Below are positions 1 through 9,254 of a DNA stretch of 64,000 bases, piece by piece. The notes under the pieces were generated by a model that ran no database searches, had not been told where the DNA came from, and was given only the letters and a program-made list of their open reading frames with translations. The DNA is from Pseudomonas sp. R5-89-07 (lineage in GTDB: Bacteria > Pseudomonadota > Gammaproteobacteria > Pseudomonadales > Pseudomonadaceae), in the NCBI RefSeq assembly GCF_003851685.1, contig NZ_CP027727.1:1860001-1924000 (forward strand), written 5' to 3'. Position 1 is the stretch's first letter, and each line of letters starts with the position of its first letter. Position numbers and translations under genes: made by a program.

Positions 1-121
1 GGCCCTTGGTGACGGTCTGCAAGGCAGCGTCGCTCAGGGGGATTTCGCGCTTGAGCTGATCGGGCGTGATCAGGGTCTCGTTGGATTCAACGTTAAGGTC
101 ATTGATCGGTAAATCAGCCAT
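1..121 (-). CDS. 3-deoxy-7-phosphoheptulonate synthase, class I (N-terminal part)
   Basis: The first 40 codons of a gene that leaves the window at its left edge. The translation begins MADLPINDLNVESNETLITP and continues DQLKREIPLSDAALQTVTKG, the N-terminus I recognise from Pseudomonas class I (AroF/AroG-type) DAHP synthases. These condense phosphoenolpyruvate with erythrose 4-phosphate, the first step of the shikimate pathway. The catalytic barrel is outside the window, so the call rests on N-terminal resemblance only. A second, unrelated class II DAHP synthase lies at 14112-15461, so this genome carries both types. Confidence 0.75.
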   Translation of the reverse strand, partial: MADLPINDLNVESNETLITPDQLKREIPLSDAALQTVTKG

Positions 122-252
122 CGTGTTACTCGTCAGGGTCACGGGTGCCGGCCGCCAGCTATCCCCGTGCGGCGGAGCACAGCATGATTTGGATGCAGGG
201 GGGAGGAACCTTAGCGCGTAATACAAGCCCGCGACAATGGGCAAAGCCCGCT

Positions 253-687
253 TTAATCCAGCACTGGCTGCACAACGGCCTCGTGGGAGAACTCGCCGGC
301 GTGGCGCGACACCCAGTCGCGGGCCAAGGCTTCGAGCTGCTGGGGTGTGGGTTCAGTGGCTTCGTGCAGGCGGCAGTAGCGTTCGATCTGGCACACTTGT
401 TCGCCCATCCGCGCGCCGAACAGGGCATGTTCATCGGTAAAACTGATACCGATGCGATAGCCGGCCTGCACTTTGCGGCACCACGCGACATAGCCTGGAT
501 AGCGTGCGCTGGTACCCAGGGAGGGGATATGCAGATCGACCGCGGTGCCAGGGCGCCAGGCACGCGGCCAGTTGCAGGCAATGCCACCGCGACCGATAGT
601 GCGCAGGTGTTGGCGGGGCAGGGCAGGAGAGGGACGTTGGATCAACTCGACAGCGACATCATCAGGGTGAGGTAGAAAACGACCCAT
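253..687 (-). CDS. PilZ domain-containing protein
   Basis: 144 residues, cytoplasmic, no signal peptide. The pattern of basic residues near the start (residues 18-30, RPSPALPRQHLRTIGRGG), a later DLHIPSLG-type strand and a YRIGISFTD strand matches PilZ beta-barrels that bind cyclic di-GMP. The R-x-x-x-R motif is only loosely met, so c-di-GMP binding is not certain. Its ATG at 685-687 is almost back to back with the divergent thioredoxin-like gene, so the two promoters must overlap the coding starts. A longer reading frame to 816 exists but would run through the divergent gene and adds no conserved sequence. Confidence 0.72.
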   Translation of the reverse strand: MGRFLPHPDDVAVELIQRPSPALPRQHLRTIGRGGIACNWPRAWRPGTAVDLHIPSLGTSARYPGYVAWCRKVQAGYRIGISFTDEHALFGARMGEQVCQIERYCRLHEATEPTPQQLEALARDWVSRHAGEFSHEAVVQPVLD

Positions 688-712
688 GTACACGGACTCC
701 GAGCACCGTCCA

Positions 713-1072
713 ATGGACGGCAGTGGCAGCAGTATAGTGAAGCAACTGGAATTGACCGACCTGGATATCGACCAGCAACTGCTGGGATTGCCAGGGTGTT
801 CGCTGGTAGTGTTCACCAGCGTCGGTTGTTCCAGTTGCCGCTGGGCCCGCCAGCAGTTGCCGGGCTGGCGTTTGCCGGTGGACCGGCTGTGTTGGGTAGA
901 TGCCGGGCATAACGGCGGCGCGGTCGAACGTTACCAGATCTTTCATTTGCCCGCGTTGTTCCTCGTGTGCGAGGGTCAATTTCTTGGGCAATTACAGACA
1001 CGTCTTACGCAATCAGACCTTACCGACGCCCTGAATCACGCGCTGACCCGTACCCCAGAGGACTTGCCATGA
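713..1072 (+). CDS. Thioredoxin-like (CxxC) small protein
   Basis: About 119 residues with a thioredoxin-type strand VVFTSVGCSSCRWARQQL. The CSSC motif sits where the redox disulfide of thioredoxin lies, and a HLPALFL segment supplies the expected cis-proline. No signal peptide, so probably cytosolic; substrate unknown. Its stop codon overlaps the start of the next gene (ATGA at 1069-1072), indicating translational coupling with the PanE-like reductase and probably the nucleotidase. The start is uncertain: an ATG at 686 would overlap the divergent pilZ start, 713 is a compromise, and a GTG at 737 follows a TATAGT box. Confidence 0.65.
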   Translation: MDGSGSSIVKQLELTDLDIDQQLLGLPGCSLVVFTSVGCSSCRWARQQLPGWRLPVDRLCWVDAGHNGGAVERYQIFHLPALFLVCEGQFLGQLQTRLTQSDLTDALNHALTRTPEDLP

Positions 1073-2031
1073 CTGCAATTGCACCCCCTTCGCCACGCAT
1101 TGGCATCATTGGCACCGGCGCCATTGGCGGTTTCTATGGCCTGATGCTGGCGCGTGCCGGGTTCGATGTGCATTTTCTGCTGCGCAGCGAATACGCGGTA
1201 GTCAGCGAGCAGGGTTTGCGCGTCAACAGCAGCGTGCATGGCAACCTGCACCTGCACCCGGCCCAGGCGTACGCCAGCCCTGCGGATATGCCGCCGTGCG
1301 ATTGGTTGCTGGTGGGCACCAAATCCACCGGCAATGCGGACCTGGCGCCGACGATCGCCCAGGTCGCGGCACCGGATGCCAAGGTGGTGCTGCTGCAAAA
1401 CGGACTGGATGTAGAGGACAGCCTGCGCGAGCACCTGCCGGCTTCGCTTCATTTACTCGGCGGCCTGTGCTACATCGGTGTGCATCGCTCCGCCCCGGGC
1501 GTCGTCGAGCATCAAGCGCTGGGGCGGGTCAACCTGGGCTATCACAGCGGCACGGCGGCCAACGATGAAGCGCGCCAGCAGGCGATTGTCGAAGAAGGGG
1601 CCGGGCTGTTTCATCAGGCGGGGATCGAGTCTCAGGCGATGGCCAACGTGCATCAGGCCCGCTGGCATAAGCTGGTGTGGAATGTGCCGTACAACGGCCT
1701 CTCCGTGTTGCTCGGCACGGGGACCCGCGCGATGATGGCCGATGAATCCAGCCGCGCATTGATCCAGGCGCTGATGGCCGAGGTGGTGCAGGGCGCAGGC
1801 GCCTGCGGCCATGACATTCCGGCGAGTTACGCCGAGCAGATGTTCGCCATGACCGAAACCATGGATGACTACCTGCCCAGCATGTACCACGACCACGTGC
1901 ACAAGCGTCCGTTGGAACTGGCAGCTATCTATGCCCGACCGTTGGCCGCCGCCAAAGCGGCCGGCTGCGAATTACCGGGCATGCAGGCGCTTTACCAGGC
2001 CTTGAGTTTTATTGACCGGCACAATCGCTGA
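1069..2031 (+). CDS. 2-dehydropantoate 2-reductase family protein (PanE/ApbA-like)
   Basis: 320 residues. The N-terminus has a Rossmann dinucleotide motif, GIIGTGAIGGFYG (residues about 11-23). The C-terminal half shows the family catalytic lysine in the helix RWHKLVWNVPYNGLSVL, and the acidic KRPLELAAIYARP segment near the end. The family reduces ketopantoate to pantoate with NADPH in pantothenate/CoA synthesis; many paralogues reduce other 2-oxoacids, so the substrate here is inferred. The start overlaps the stop of the thioredoxin-like gene by four bases, and the nucleotidase follows after 15 bases. Confidence 0.85.
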   Translation: MTAIAPPSPRIGIIGTGAIGGFYGLMLARAGFDVHFLLRSEYAVVSEQGLRVNSSVHGNLHLHPAQAYASPADMPPCDWLLVGTKSTGNADLAPTIAQVAAPDAKVVLLQNGLDVEDSLREHLPASLHLLGGLCYIGVHRSAPGVVEHQALGRVNLGYHSGTAANDEARQQAIVEEGAGLFHQAGIESQAMANVHQARWHKLVWNVPYNGLSVLLGTGTRAMMADESSRALIQALMAEVVQGAGACGHDIPASYAEQMFAMTETMDDYLPSMYHDHVHKRPLELAAIYARPLAAAKAAGCELPGMQALYQALSFIDRHNR

Positions 2032-2046
2032 TTCGGAGGCACACAG

Positions 2047-2964
2047 ATGGCGAAGGGTTTGAGCGACAAACTGGTGCTGGCGATTTCATCGCGGGCCTTG
2101 TTCGACTTGAGCGAGAGCCACAAGGTCTACCTCGCCGAAGGGGTTGAGACCTACCGCAAATACCAGATCGAGCACGAGGAGGAAATCCTCGAGCCCGGCG
2201 ATGCCTTCCCGTTGGTCAAGAAGCTGCTGAGTCTCAACGCCAGCCTCGGACGTGCCCGTGTCGAGGTGGTATTGGTGTCGCGCAACAGTGCCGATACCGG
2301 TCTGCGGGTGTTCAATTCGATCCAGCACTACGGTCTGGATATTTCCCGCGCCGCTTTCGTCGGAGGGCGTAGTCCCTATCCGTATCTAGCCGCCTTTGGT
2401 TGCCATCTGTTTCTGTCGACCCATGCCGAGGATGTGCGCAGTGCCCTCGACGCCGGGTTCGCCGCGGCGACAATTCTGTCGGGCGGCGCGCGTCGGGCGT
2501 CGAGCGAGGAACTGCGGATCGCCTTCGACGGCGATGCGGTGCTGTTCTCCGACGAGTCCGAGCGCATCTACCAGGCGGGCGGGTTGGAAGCGTTCCAGGC
2601 CAGCGAGCGAGAGTCGGCGCGCCAGCCCTTGCACGGTGGCCCGTTCAAGGGTTTCCTGGCGGCACTCAACCTGTTGCAGCGTGAGTTCGCCGATGAGGCA
2701 TGCCCGATTCGAACGGCGCTGGTCACTGCGCGCTCGGCGCCGTCCCACGAGCGGGTCATTCGTACGTTGCGCGAATGGGATATCCGCCTGGATGAATCGC
2801 TGTTCCTGGGTGGCCTGGATAAATCCGCGTTCCTCGAAGCATTCGCCGCCGACGTATTTTTCGATGACCAGGCCGGCCACTGTGAACGAGCCAGGGAGGT
2901 GGTGGCCACCGGGCATGTGCCCCATGGCATCAGTAATGAGTTGAAAATCCACAGCGACAGCTGA
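2047..2964 (+). CDS. 5'-nucleotidase family protein (PF06189 type)
   Basis: 305 residues, cytosolic. The sequence matches the bacterial family related to eukaryotic cytosolic IMP/AMP 5'-nucleotidases: an opening LVLAISSRALFDLSESHKVY (residues 9-28) with the aspartate expected of an HAD-like nucleophile loop, a central DAVLFSDESERIYQAGG and a late DVFFDDQAGHCERA acidic motif. It would dephosphorylate nucleoside monophosphates. It is the last gene of the short operon starting near 713; a spacer of 66 bases separates it from the universal stress gene. Confidence 0.85.
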   Translation: MAKGLSDKLVLAISSRALFDLSESHKVYLAEGVETYRKYQIEHEEEILEPGDAFPLVKKLLSLNASLGRARVEVVLVSRNSADTGLRVFNSIQHYGLDISRAAFVGGRSPYPYLAAFGCHLFLSTHAEDVRSALDAGFAAATILSGGARRASSEELRIAFDGDAVLFSDESERIYQAGGLEAFQASERESARQPLHGGPFKGFLAALNLLQREFADEACPIRTALVTARSAPSHERVIRTLREWDIRLDESLFLGGLDKSAFLEAFAADVFFDDQAGHCERAREVVATGHVPHGISNELKIHSDS

Positions 2965-3030
2965 GCCGAACTGCCCAAGGCGCTGCTAAGCTCAGTTGAT
3001 CTCCGCCATCCTGGCAGCCCAGGGGGTTTT

Positions 3031-3534
3031 ATGATTCGTTCGATGCTGTACGCCACGGATCTTGGCCTGTATGCGCCGTACGTCATGCAGCATGCCCTCG
3101 CGTTGGCGCGAACGTTCAAGGCGGATTTGTACGTGATACATGTGGTGGAGCCCATCGGGCTGTTCGCTGAATCGGTGTTGCAGAGCTACCTTGATGAAAA
3201 GGCACTCAGCGAATGGCAGAGTCAGGGGTTGACCACGGTCATGGCGACGATCGAGCAACGGGTGCTCGACAGCTTTCGCGAGGAACTGGGGGACGAGCAG
3301 GACCTGAAGTTGATTCGTTCGGTGCGAGTGATCCAGGGGGATCCTTGCGAGGTGATTCTCGACCAACTGCGTAAACTCTCCGTTGACCTGTTGATCGTAG
3401 GCAGTCATAGCGATGCCAGCGCAGCCGCGACACCGCTTGGGCGTACCGCCGCGCGGTTGCTGCAACTGGCGAGCGTGCCGGTTTACCTGGTGCCGTCGCT
3501 GCAACGTCGACGCAGTGATGACAGTGATCGGTAA
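3031..3534 (+). CDS. Universal stress protein, UspA family
   Basis: 167 residues, a single Usp domain. The opening strand MIRSMLYATDLGLYAPYVMQ carries the typical aspartate that contacts the adenine nucleotide. The C-terminus has the nucleotide loop VGSHSD...GRTAARLLQLASVPVYLVP, an approximate G-2x-G-9x-G(S/T) pattern with the first glycine region altered. The family is usually induced in stress or stationary phase; its precise role here is unknown. A GGGGG tract eight bases before ATG serves as ribosome binding site. It stands alone between the nucleotidase operon and cysB. Confidence 0.88.
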   Translation: MIRSMLYATDLGLYAPYVMQHALALARTFKADLYVIHVVEPIGLFAESVLQSYLDEKALSEWQSQGLTTVMATIEQRVLDSFREELGDEQDLKLIRSVRVIQGDPCEVILDQLRKLSVDLLIVGSHSDASAAATPLGRTAARLLQLASVPVYLVPSLQRRRSDDSDR

Positions 3535-3622
3535 AAAACGATAAAAAGTTCTAGATTTATATATCTTACCTTTAATATAGTTATATACCGTCGCTGATAC
3601 CCGTGGCGTCTACCTGCTTTGA

Positions 3623-4606
<984 letters not shown>

Positions 4607-4637
4607 TACCTTTCAGGTGAAGGCTCGAACCATTGGT

Positions 4638-5120
4638 TTATCTGGCCTCGGTAACCGTGAAATGTTGCCGGGCGCCTGCCACCAGAATCTCTACCTCATC
4701 CTCGACACGCTTGCCGAGCAGGCCTTTGCCCAAGGGCGAGCGCGGGGTGATCACGGTGACCGGCTGGCCGACGACCTCGACCTTCAACCCCGCGGCATCC
4801 GGCGCCAGGAACAGCCATTGCTGACGCCCGTTCTCGTCTTCCAGGCCTAACAGCGTACCCACTTCGATCCCGCGCTGATCGTCGTACGCGCGCAGCTGCA
4901 GGTTCTGGCACAGCGCCAGCGACTGCTTGATCTCTTCGACCCGTTTGGCCTGGCCGGCCGCCAGATAGGACGCCTCCAGTCCCAAGGTGTCGTACTTGTT
5001 TTCGGCAATGTTCTCTTCGTGTGTCGCGGTCTCGTAGGCGGTCTGCGCGGCGCGCTGAGCAATGTCGAGGTCGGCGCTGAGTTTTTCCAGGATCAGCTGG
5101 AGGACGGCGTGTTTATTCAT
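4638..5120 (-). CDS. GreA/GreB-family transcription elongation factor-like protein
   Basis: 160 residues. The N-terminal 70 residues are predicted helical with many acidic and alanine positions, as in the Gre coiled coil. The C-terminus QPVTVITPRSPLGKGLLGKRVEDEVEI is the conserved Gre C-domain that docks on RNA polymerase. It is related to, but shorter and more divergent than, GreA and GreB, so anti-backtracking activity is inferred. The ATG at 5118-5120 lies two bases after the upstream membrane protein stop; a GTG at 5124-5126 is an alternative start. The two genes are probably cotranscribed. Confidence 0.8.
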   Translation of the reverse strand: MNKHAVLQLILEKLSADLDIAQRAAQTAYETATHEENIAENKYDTLGLEASYLAAGQAKRVEEIKQSLALCQNLQLRAYDDQRGIEVGTLLGLEDENGRQQWLFLAPDAAGLKVEVVGQPVTVITPRSPLGKGLLGKRVEDEVEILVAGARQHFTVTEAR

Positions 5121-5122
5121 GA

Positions 5123-5494
5123 TCACTCATCGCAGAATTGCAGGACATTGGCTTTGGTTTTTTCATTCGGGGCGTTCTGGTCCTGTTGCAGCCAGAACTG
5201 GCATTTGGGATTGGACAGGTTGCGTGCATTGTTTCGGGCCTGGTCCAAGGCTTGTTGCTGCGCCTGCTTTTGCAGGTTCTGCTGGTACTGCTCGAACATC
5301 CGATTCGGCTGTTCGGGTGTGGCGATAGTCGGCTTACCCAATTGCTGCACCGCCTGGGCCACTGGTGCCAGGCTCTGCGGGAACAGGTAGCGCGATGCCA
5401 GCCAGGTGGTCAGCGCGATGGCGATAAACCCCAGCCACACCCCTGCGGCGATGGCGAGGCAAAGCTTGGGCAGTGACAGCGAACGGTCAGACAT
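5123..5494 (-). CDS. Small membrane protein of unknown function
   Basis: 123 residues. One strong transmembrane segment near the N-terminus (residues about 12-34, CLAIAAGVWLGFIAIALTTW) is followed by a glutamine-rich coiled-coil-like segment EQYQQNLQKQAQQQALDQAR and a C-terminal tail with two cysteines. It looks like an inner-membrane anchored protein with a periplasmic or cytoplasmic helix. I do not recognise a family. It precedes the Gre-like gene with only two bases between them, so the pair is likely one transcript. Confidence 0.7.
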   Translation of the reverse strand: MSDRSLSLPKLCLAIAAGVWLGFIAIALTTWLASRYLFPQSLAPVAQAVQQLGKPTIATPEQPNRMFEQYQQNLQKQAQQQALDQARNNARNLSNPKCQFWLQQDQNAPNEKTKANVLQFCDE

Positions 5495-5627
5495 GGTGGC
5501 CTCCTGGCAGGCATTGACGGCATGGGTAGTGATTGTCGCACAGCCACTGCGCAGAATAATCGCGGTCAAGTCTTCTGTATCCGCGCATTTATGCGGACAA
5601 TCGAGCCTTTGAGCATAGGAGCCCGGA

Positions 5628-6761
5628 ATGAAGGCCCGCTGGGATATTTTTTGCAGCGTCGTCGATAACTACGGCGACATTGGCGTGACCTGGCGGCTGG
5701 CCCGGCAATTGGTGGCGGAGCATGCCTGTGATGTGCGCCTGTGGGTCGATGACTTGCGCGCCTTTGAGCGTATGTGCCCGCAGGTCGATGTAGGCTTGGA
5801 GCAGCAATGGCAAGAAGGTGTCGATGTGCGCTACTGGCCGTGCGAATGGTCGGCGGCGCCCGCGGCCGATGTGGTGATTGCCGCCTTCGCTTGCCAGCTG
5901 CCACCCGACTATATGGAAGCCATGGCCGCGCGTGAACGCACGCCGTTGTGGATGAACCTGGATTACCTCAGCGCCGAGGACTGGGTGGTGGGCTGTCACC
6001 GCTTGCCGTCGGTAAAATTCAAGGGCGTGCAGAAGTACTTCTTTTTCCCGGGCTTTCGGCCCGGCACTGGCGGACTGTTGCGTGAGGCCGGCTTGCTGCA
6101 ACAGCGTCAGGCGTTTCAGCAGAATGCCGAGGCGCAGCGACAATTCCTGCAGACGCTGGGCATTTTTCCGGTCGCTGATGCGCGGCTGATCTCACTGTTC
6201 GCCTATGAAAATGCCGGGCTCGACGGCTGGCTGGATGTATTGTCGACCGACGGGCGTGCCACTCATCTGTTGGTTCCAGAAGGGCGCATCCTCGGTGATG
6301 TGCAGCGCTGGTTGGGCGAGGAAGGGCTGGCCGCAGGCGCTATTCATCAGCGCGGGGCCTTGACCGTGCAAGTGCTGCCGTTCGTGCGCCAGGCGCAGTA
6401 CGACCAGTTGCTGTGGTGCTGTGACCTGAATGCCGTGCGTGGCGAAGATTCATTCGTGCGCGCCCAGTGGGCCGGGCGCCCGTTGCTGTGGCACATCTAC
6501 CGTCAGGACGAAGACATTCACCTCGACAAGCTCGAGGCGTTCCTGGAACTCTACACCGCCGCGTTGTCGCCAGCAGCCAAGGCGGCCTTGGTCGCATTCT
6601 GGCAAGCCTGGAACACCGAGGGCGATATGGCCCAACCCTGGAAAATGCTGCTGGAGCACTGGCCGGAGCTCAACCAGCATGCGCAGAACTGGTGTCTGGA
6701 ACAGGCCTTGCAGGCCGATCTTGCGACGGCGCTGGTACAGTTTTATGAAAGTTGGATATGA
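5628..6761 (+). CDS. earP: EarP, EF-P arginine rhamnosyltransferase
   Basis: 377 residues. The opening CSVVDNYGDIGVTWRLARQL contains Asp13 and Asp17, and the later NAVRGEDSFVRAQWAGRPLLW contains the conserved glutamate of this GT-B fold family (formerly DUF2331). EarP moves rhamnose from dTDP-rhamnose to Arg32 of elongation factor P, which activates it for rescue of ribosomes on polyproline. The substrate gene efp follows 49 bases downstream, the usual arrangement. Together they define the rhamnosyl-arginine branch of EF-P activation rather than the lysyl (EpmA) branch. Confidence 0.96.
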   Translation: MKARWDIFCSVVDNYGDIGVTWRLARQLVAEHACDVRLWVDDLRAFERMCPQVDVGLEQQWQEGVDVRYWPCEWSAAPAADVVIAAFACQLPPDYMEAMAARERTPLWMNLDYLSAEDWVVGCHRLPSVKFKGVQKYFFFPGFRPGTGGLLREAGLLQQRQAFQQNAEAQRQFLQTLGIFPVADARLISLFAYENAGLDGWLDVLSTDGRATHLLVPEGRILGDVQRWLGEEGLAAGAIHQRGALTVQVLPFVRQAQYDQLLWCCDLNAVRGEDSFVRAQWAGRPLLWHIYRQDEDIHLDKLEAFLELYTAALSPAAKAALVAFWQAWNTEGDMAQPWKMLLEHWPELNQHAQNWCLEQALQADLATALVQFYESWI

Positions 6762-6810
6762 TACGCCACCTTGATTTTTGTAAATCCCATCCAAATTTCG
6801 GATATATGCA

Positions 6811-7383
6811 ATGAAAACTGGTAAAGAACTGAAACCCGGTACAGTGATCCGTCTCGAAAACGACCCTTGGCTGGTTCAGAAAGCTGAGTTCACCAAGTCT
6901 GGTCGTAACAGCGCCATCATGAAGACCAAGCTGAAGAACCTGCTGACCGGTTACAAGACCGAGATCGTCTACAGCGCCGATGACAAACTGGACGACGTGA
7001 TCCTCGACCGCAAAGAAGCGACCCTGTCCTTCATCAGCGGCGACACCTACACGTTCATGGACACCACCGACTACACCATGTACGAGCTGAACGCTGAAGA
7101 TATCGAAGCCGTTCTGCCGTTCGTTGAAGAAGGCATGGAAGACATCTGCGAAGCGATCTTCTTCGAAGACCGTCTGGTTTCCGTAGAGCTGCCGACCACT
7201 ATCGTGCGTCAGGTTGACTACACCGAAGGTTCCGCTCGCGGTGACACTTCCGGCAAGGTGATGAAGCCTGCCAAGCTGAAAAACGGTACTGAGCTGGCTG
7301 TTGCGGACTTCATCGAAATCGGCGACATGATCGAGATCGATACCCGCGAAGGCGGTTCGTACAAAGGTCGCGCCAAGAAGTAA
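6811..7383 (+). CDS. efp: Elongation factor P
   Basis: 190 residues, three beta-barrel domains. The modified loop reads FTKSGRNSA with arginine at position 32, the residue rhamnosylated by EarP, whose gene lies just upstream. EF-P binds between the P and E sites and helps peptide bond formation at consecutive prolines. A TATGAT box at 6757-6762, inside the end of earP, could give efp its own promoter, in keeping with its expected high expression. A strong hairpin plus T-run at 7407-7435 ends the transcript. Confidence 0.98.
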   Translation: MKTGKELKPGTVIRLENDPWLVQKAEFTKSGRNSAIMKTKLKNLLTGYKTEIVYSADDKLDDVILDRKEATLSFISGDTYTFMDTTDYTMYELNAEDIEAVLPFVEEGMEDICEAIFFEDRLVSVELPTTIVRQVDYTEGSARGDTSGKVMKPAKLKNGTELAVADFIEIGDMIEIDTREGGSYKGRAKK

Positions 7384-7406
7384 TTCTGGCTCTGCCGTAC
7401 GAACAG

Positions 7407-7435
7407 AAAAGCCCGACCATGCGTCGGGCTTTTTT
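7407..7435 (+). terminator. Bidirectional intrinsic terminator after efp
   Basis: AAAAGCCCGAC pairs with GTCGGGCTTTT across a five-base loop and is followed by a T-run on the plus strand and by A-run-derived Ts on the minus strand. It lies between convergent genes efp and the esterase and probably serves both. Confidence 0.9.
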
Positions 7436-7448
7436 GTGCGTGCTGTAT

Positions 7449-8465
7449 TTACTTCAGGTGTTGCTTGAGTTCATCCGACGCTTGCAGCAAGGCAGAACGT
7501 ACCGCGGGTACCTGGCTGACCACGTTGAGCAAACCATAGTCGTGGATCATGCCGTTGTAGCGCACGGCAGTGACCGGCACGCCGGCCTGATCCAGCTTGC
7601 GGGCATAGGCTTCACCCTCATCACGCAACACATCGGCACTGGCGGTCTGCACCATCGCCGGCGGCAACCCCTTGAGTTGATCGGGGGTGGCTCGCAGCGG
7701 CGAAGCGTAGATTTCGGCACGCTGATTGGCGTCGGTGGTGTAGTTGTCCCAGAACCATTTCATCATGTTCCTGGTGAGGAAATGACCTTCGGCATACTGG
7801 TTGTAGGACGTCGTGTCGAAGCTGGCGTCCGTCACCGGCCACAGCAGCAGTTGGAACTTGATCGCCGGCGTGCCTTTGTCCTTGGCCATCAGGCTGACCA
7901 CCGCAGCCATGTTGCCGCCGACGCTGTTGCCCGCGACGGCCAGGCGCTTGCCATCGACATTGAGCTCTTTGCCGTGTTCGGCCACCCATTTTGTCGCGCC
8001 GTACGCCTGGTTGATCGCCACCGGATAATGCGCTTCCGGTGATGGGGTGTAGTTGACGAAGACGGCCACAGCCCCCGAACCCACTACCAGATCCCGCACC
8101 AGACGTTCATGGGTTGGGTAATCCCCCAGCACCCAGCCGCCGCCGTGGAAGAACATGAACACCGGCAACGTACCCTTGACCCCGGCCGGACGCACGATAG
8201 TCAGGTCCAGCGGCTGGCCGTCGACCTGAATCGTCTTTTGGCTCACGTCCGCCTTGGGCAGGGTCAACTTGACCCCGGCCTGGGCACCCGTCAGCACTGC
8301 GCGGGCTTGCTGGGGCGTCAATTGCTCGATCGGCTTGCCGGTGCCGGCATTCAGCGCATCCAGGAAACTCTGGGTGTTGTGCTCCACCTCACCGGTAGCG
8401 GCGAAGGCGGTGCTGATGGACAGGGCGAGCAGGCCGCCGGTGAGCGCTTTGGCAACTGTGTTCAT
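7449..8465 (-). CDS. Exported alpha/beta hydrolase (HSL-type esterase/lipase)
   Basis: 338 residues. A signal peptide is evident (residues 1-22, hydrophobic core ending AFA), so the enzyme is probably periplasmic or secreted. The oxyanion motif HGGGW (about residue 107) and nucleophile elbow GNSVGG identify the hormone-sensitive-lipase family, which hydrolyses short acyl esters; the later DEG and MIHDYG segments supply the catalytic Asp and His. The natural substrate cannot be read from sequence. It lies 27 bases upstream of ohr on the same strand side but reads first, so ohr and the esterase are probably in one transcript with ohr leading. Confidence 0.88.
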   Translation of the reverse strand: MNTVAKALTGGLLALSISTAFAATGEVEHNTQSFLDALNAGTGKPIEQLTPQQARAVLTGAQAGVKLTLPKADVSQKTIQVDGQPLDLTIVRPAGVKGTLPVFMFFHGGGWVLGDYPTHERLVRDLVVGSGAVAVFVNYTPSPEAHYPVAINQAYGATKWVAEHGKELNVDGKRLAVAGNSVGGNMAAVVSLMAKDKGTPAIKFQLLLWPVTDASFDTTSYNQYAEGHFLTRNMMKWFWDNYTTDANQRAEIYASPLRATPDQLKGLPPAMVQTASADVLRDEGEAYARKLDQAGVPVTAVRYNGMIHDYGLLNVVSQVPAVRSALLQASDELKQHLK

Positions 8466-8492
8466 GTTCTTCTCCGATCAGGGCTGCGAGGG

Positions 8493-8912
8493 TTAGACGG
8501 TTACGTGCAGACGCACATCGACGTTGCCGCGAGTGGCGTTGGAGTACGGGCAGACCTGATGAGCGGCGTCGACCAGACTTTGCGCATCGTCCTGGGCCAG
8601 ACCGGGCAGGCTGATGTGCAGGTCGATGTCCAGGCCGAAGCCACCGGGGATCTGGCCGATGCCGACATGGGCAGTGATCGAAGCGTCATCCGGGATTTTG
8701 CGTTTGGTCTGGCTGGCGACGAATTTGAGTGCGCCGATAAAGCAGGCCGAGTAACCGGCGGCGAACAGTTGTTCAGGGTTGGTGGCTTGGCCGCCAGCAC
8801 CGCCCAATTCCTTGGGAGTGGACAGTTTGACGTCGAGGATGTTGTCGCTGGAGACAGCGCGACCATCACGGCCGCCGGTGGCGGTAGCTACTGCGGTATA
8901 GAGAGTTTGCAT
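8493..8912 (-). CDS. ohr: Ohr, organic hydroperoxide reductase
   Basis: 139 residues, the usual OsmC/Ohr length. The two redox cysteines are in AAGYSACFIGAL (about residue 57) and HQVCPYSNATRGN (about residue 121), with the active-site arginine expected near residue 20. Ohr detoxifies fatty acid and organic peroxides using lipoyl thiols. The repressor gene ohrR lies upstream on the same strand. The spacer at 8933-9000 holds repeated GCGCTAA/TTAGCGC half-sites, the likely operator. Confidence 0.97.
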   Translation of the reverse strand: MQTLYTAVATATGGRDGRAVSSDNILDVKLSTPKELGGAGGQATNPEQLFAAGYSACFIGALKFVASQTKRKIPDDASITAHVGIGQIPGGFGLDIDLHISLPGLAQDDAQSLVDAAHQVCPYSNATRGNVDVRLHVTV

Positions 8913-8932
8913 GGTGTTGTCCTCTTGGTGTT

Positions 8933-9000
8933 TTGCGCTAAATATTTGCGCGCTAAGTAGTTGGTGAGGTGAATGTATAGCGCTAATGTTTAGCGCGCAA
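8933..9000 (-). promoter_or_regulatory. Putative OhrR operator region upstream of ohr
   Basis: Within 68 bases are four related half-site groups: TTGCGCTAAA (8933-8942), TTGCGCGCTAA (8946-8956), the palindrome TAGCGCTA (8978-8985) and TTAGCGCGCAA (8990-9000). The second and fourth are exact inverted copies 33 bases apart. It lies immediately before ohr, whose family is controlled by the MarR-type thiol sensor OhrR encoded next to it. Binding is inferred from position and symmetry only. Confidence 0.55.
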
Positions 9001-9039
9001 GATAAATTTATAAATATTTTTCGGTCGATGGGAAAGCAA

Positions 9040-9232
9040 TGTGGGTGGGGGCAAGCCCTAATGCCTGTCAGCTAAGGCTTTTTGTAGGAGCGAGCTTGCT
9101 CGCGAAGAACTCAGGGCCACCGCGTTTATCCAGAATGAACGCGTTGCCTGGACGTTTTTCGCGAGCAAGCTCGCTCCTACAGTGAGTCCCGTTCGCTTAA
9201 CTGAATGGCATTAGGGCAAGCCCCCTCCCACA
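9040..9232. repeat. Nested REP elements: a GTAGGAGCGAG pair inside a TGTGGG(A)GGGGGC pair
   Basis: Outer arms 9040-9065 and 9207-9232 are inverted copies with three differences and both end in CTAATGCC/GGCATTAG; weaker pairing continues inward. The inner element at 9083-9181 has perfect arms TGTAGGAGCGAGCTTGCTCG and its complement. The inner pair matches the element at 58389-58488, and the outer pair belongs to the class seen at 14021, 16354, 52579 and 55441. This fills most of the spacer between ohrR and ohr. Confidence 0.85.
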
Positions 9233-9254
9233 TGTTCAGTATTTTTTTGCTTCT

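Noticed and set aside
9040..9232. CRISPR-like or IS-end interpretation of the repeated palindromes
   Set aside because: Only single pairs with variable centres, no spacer series and no transposase; they match Pseudomonas REP elements found at six other spacers.
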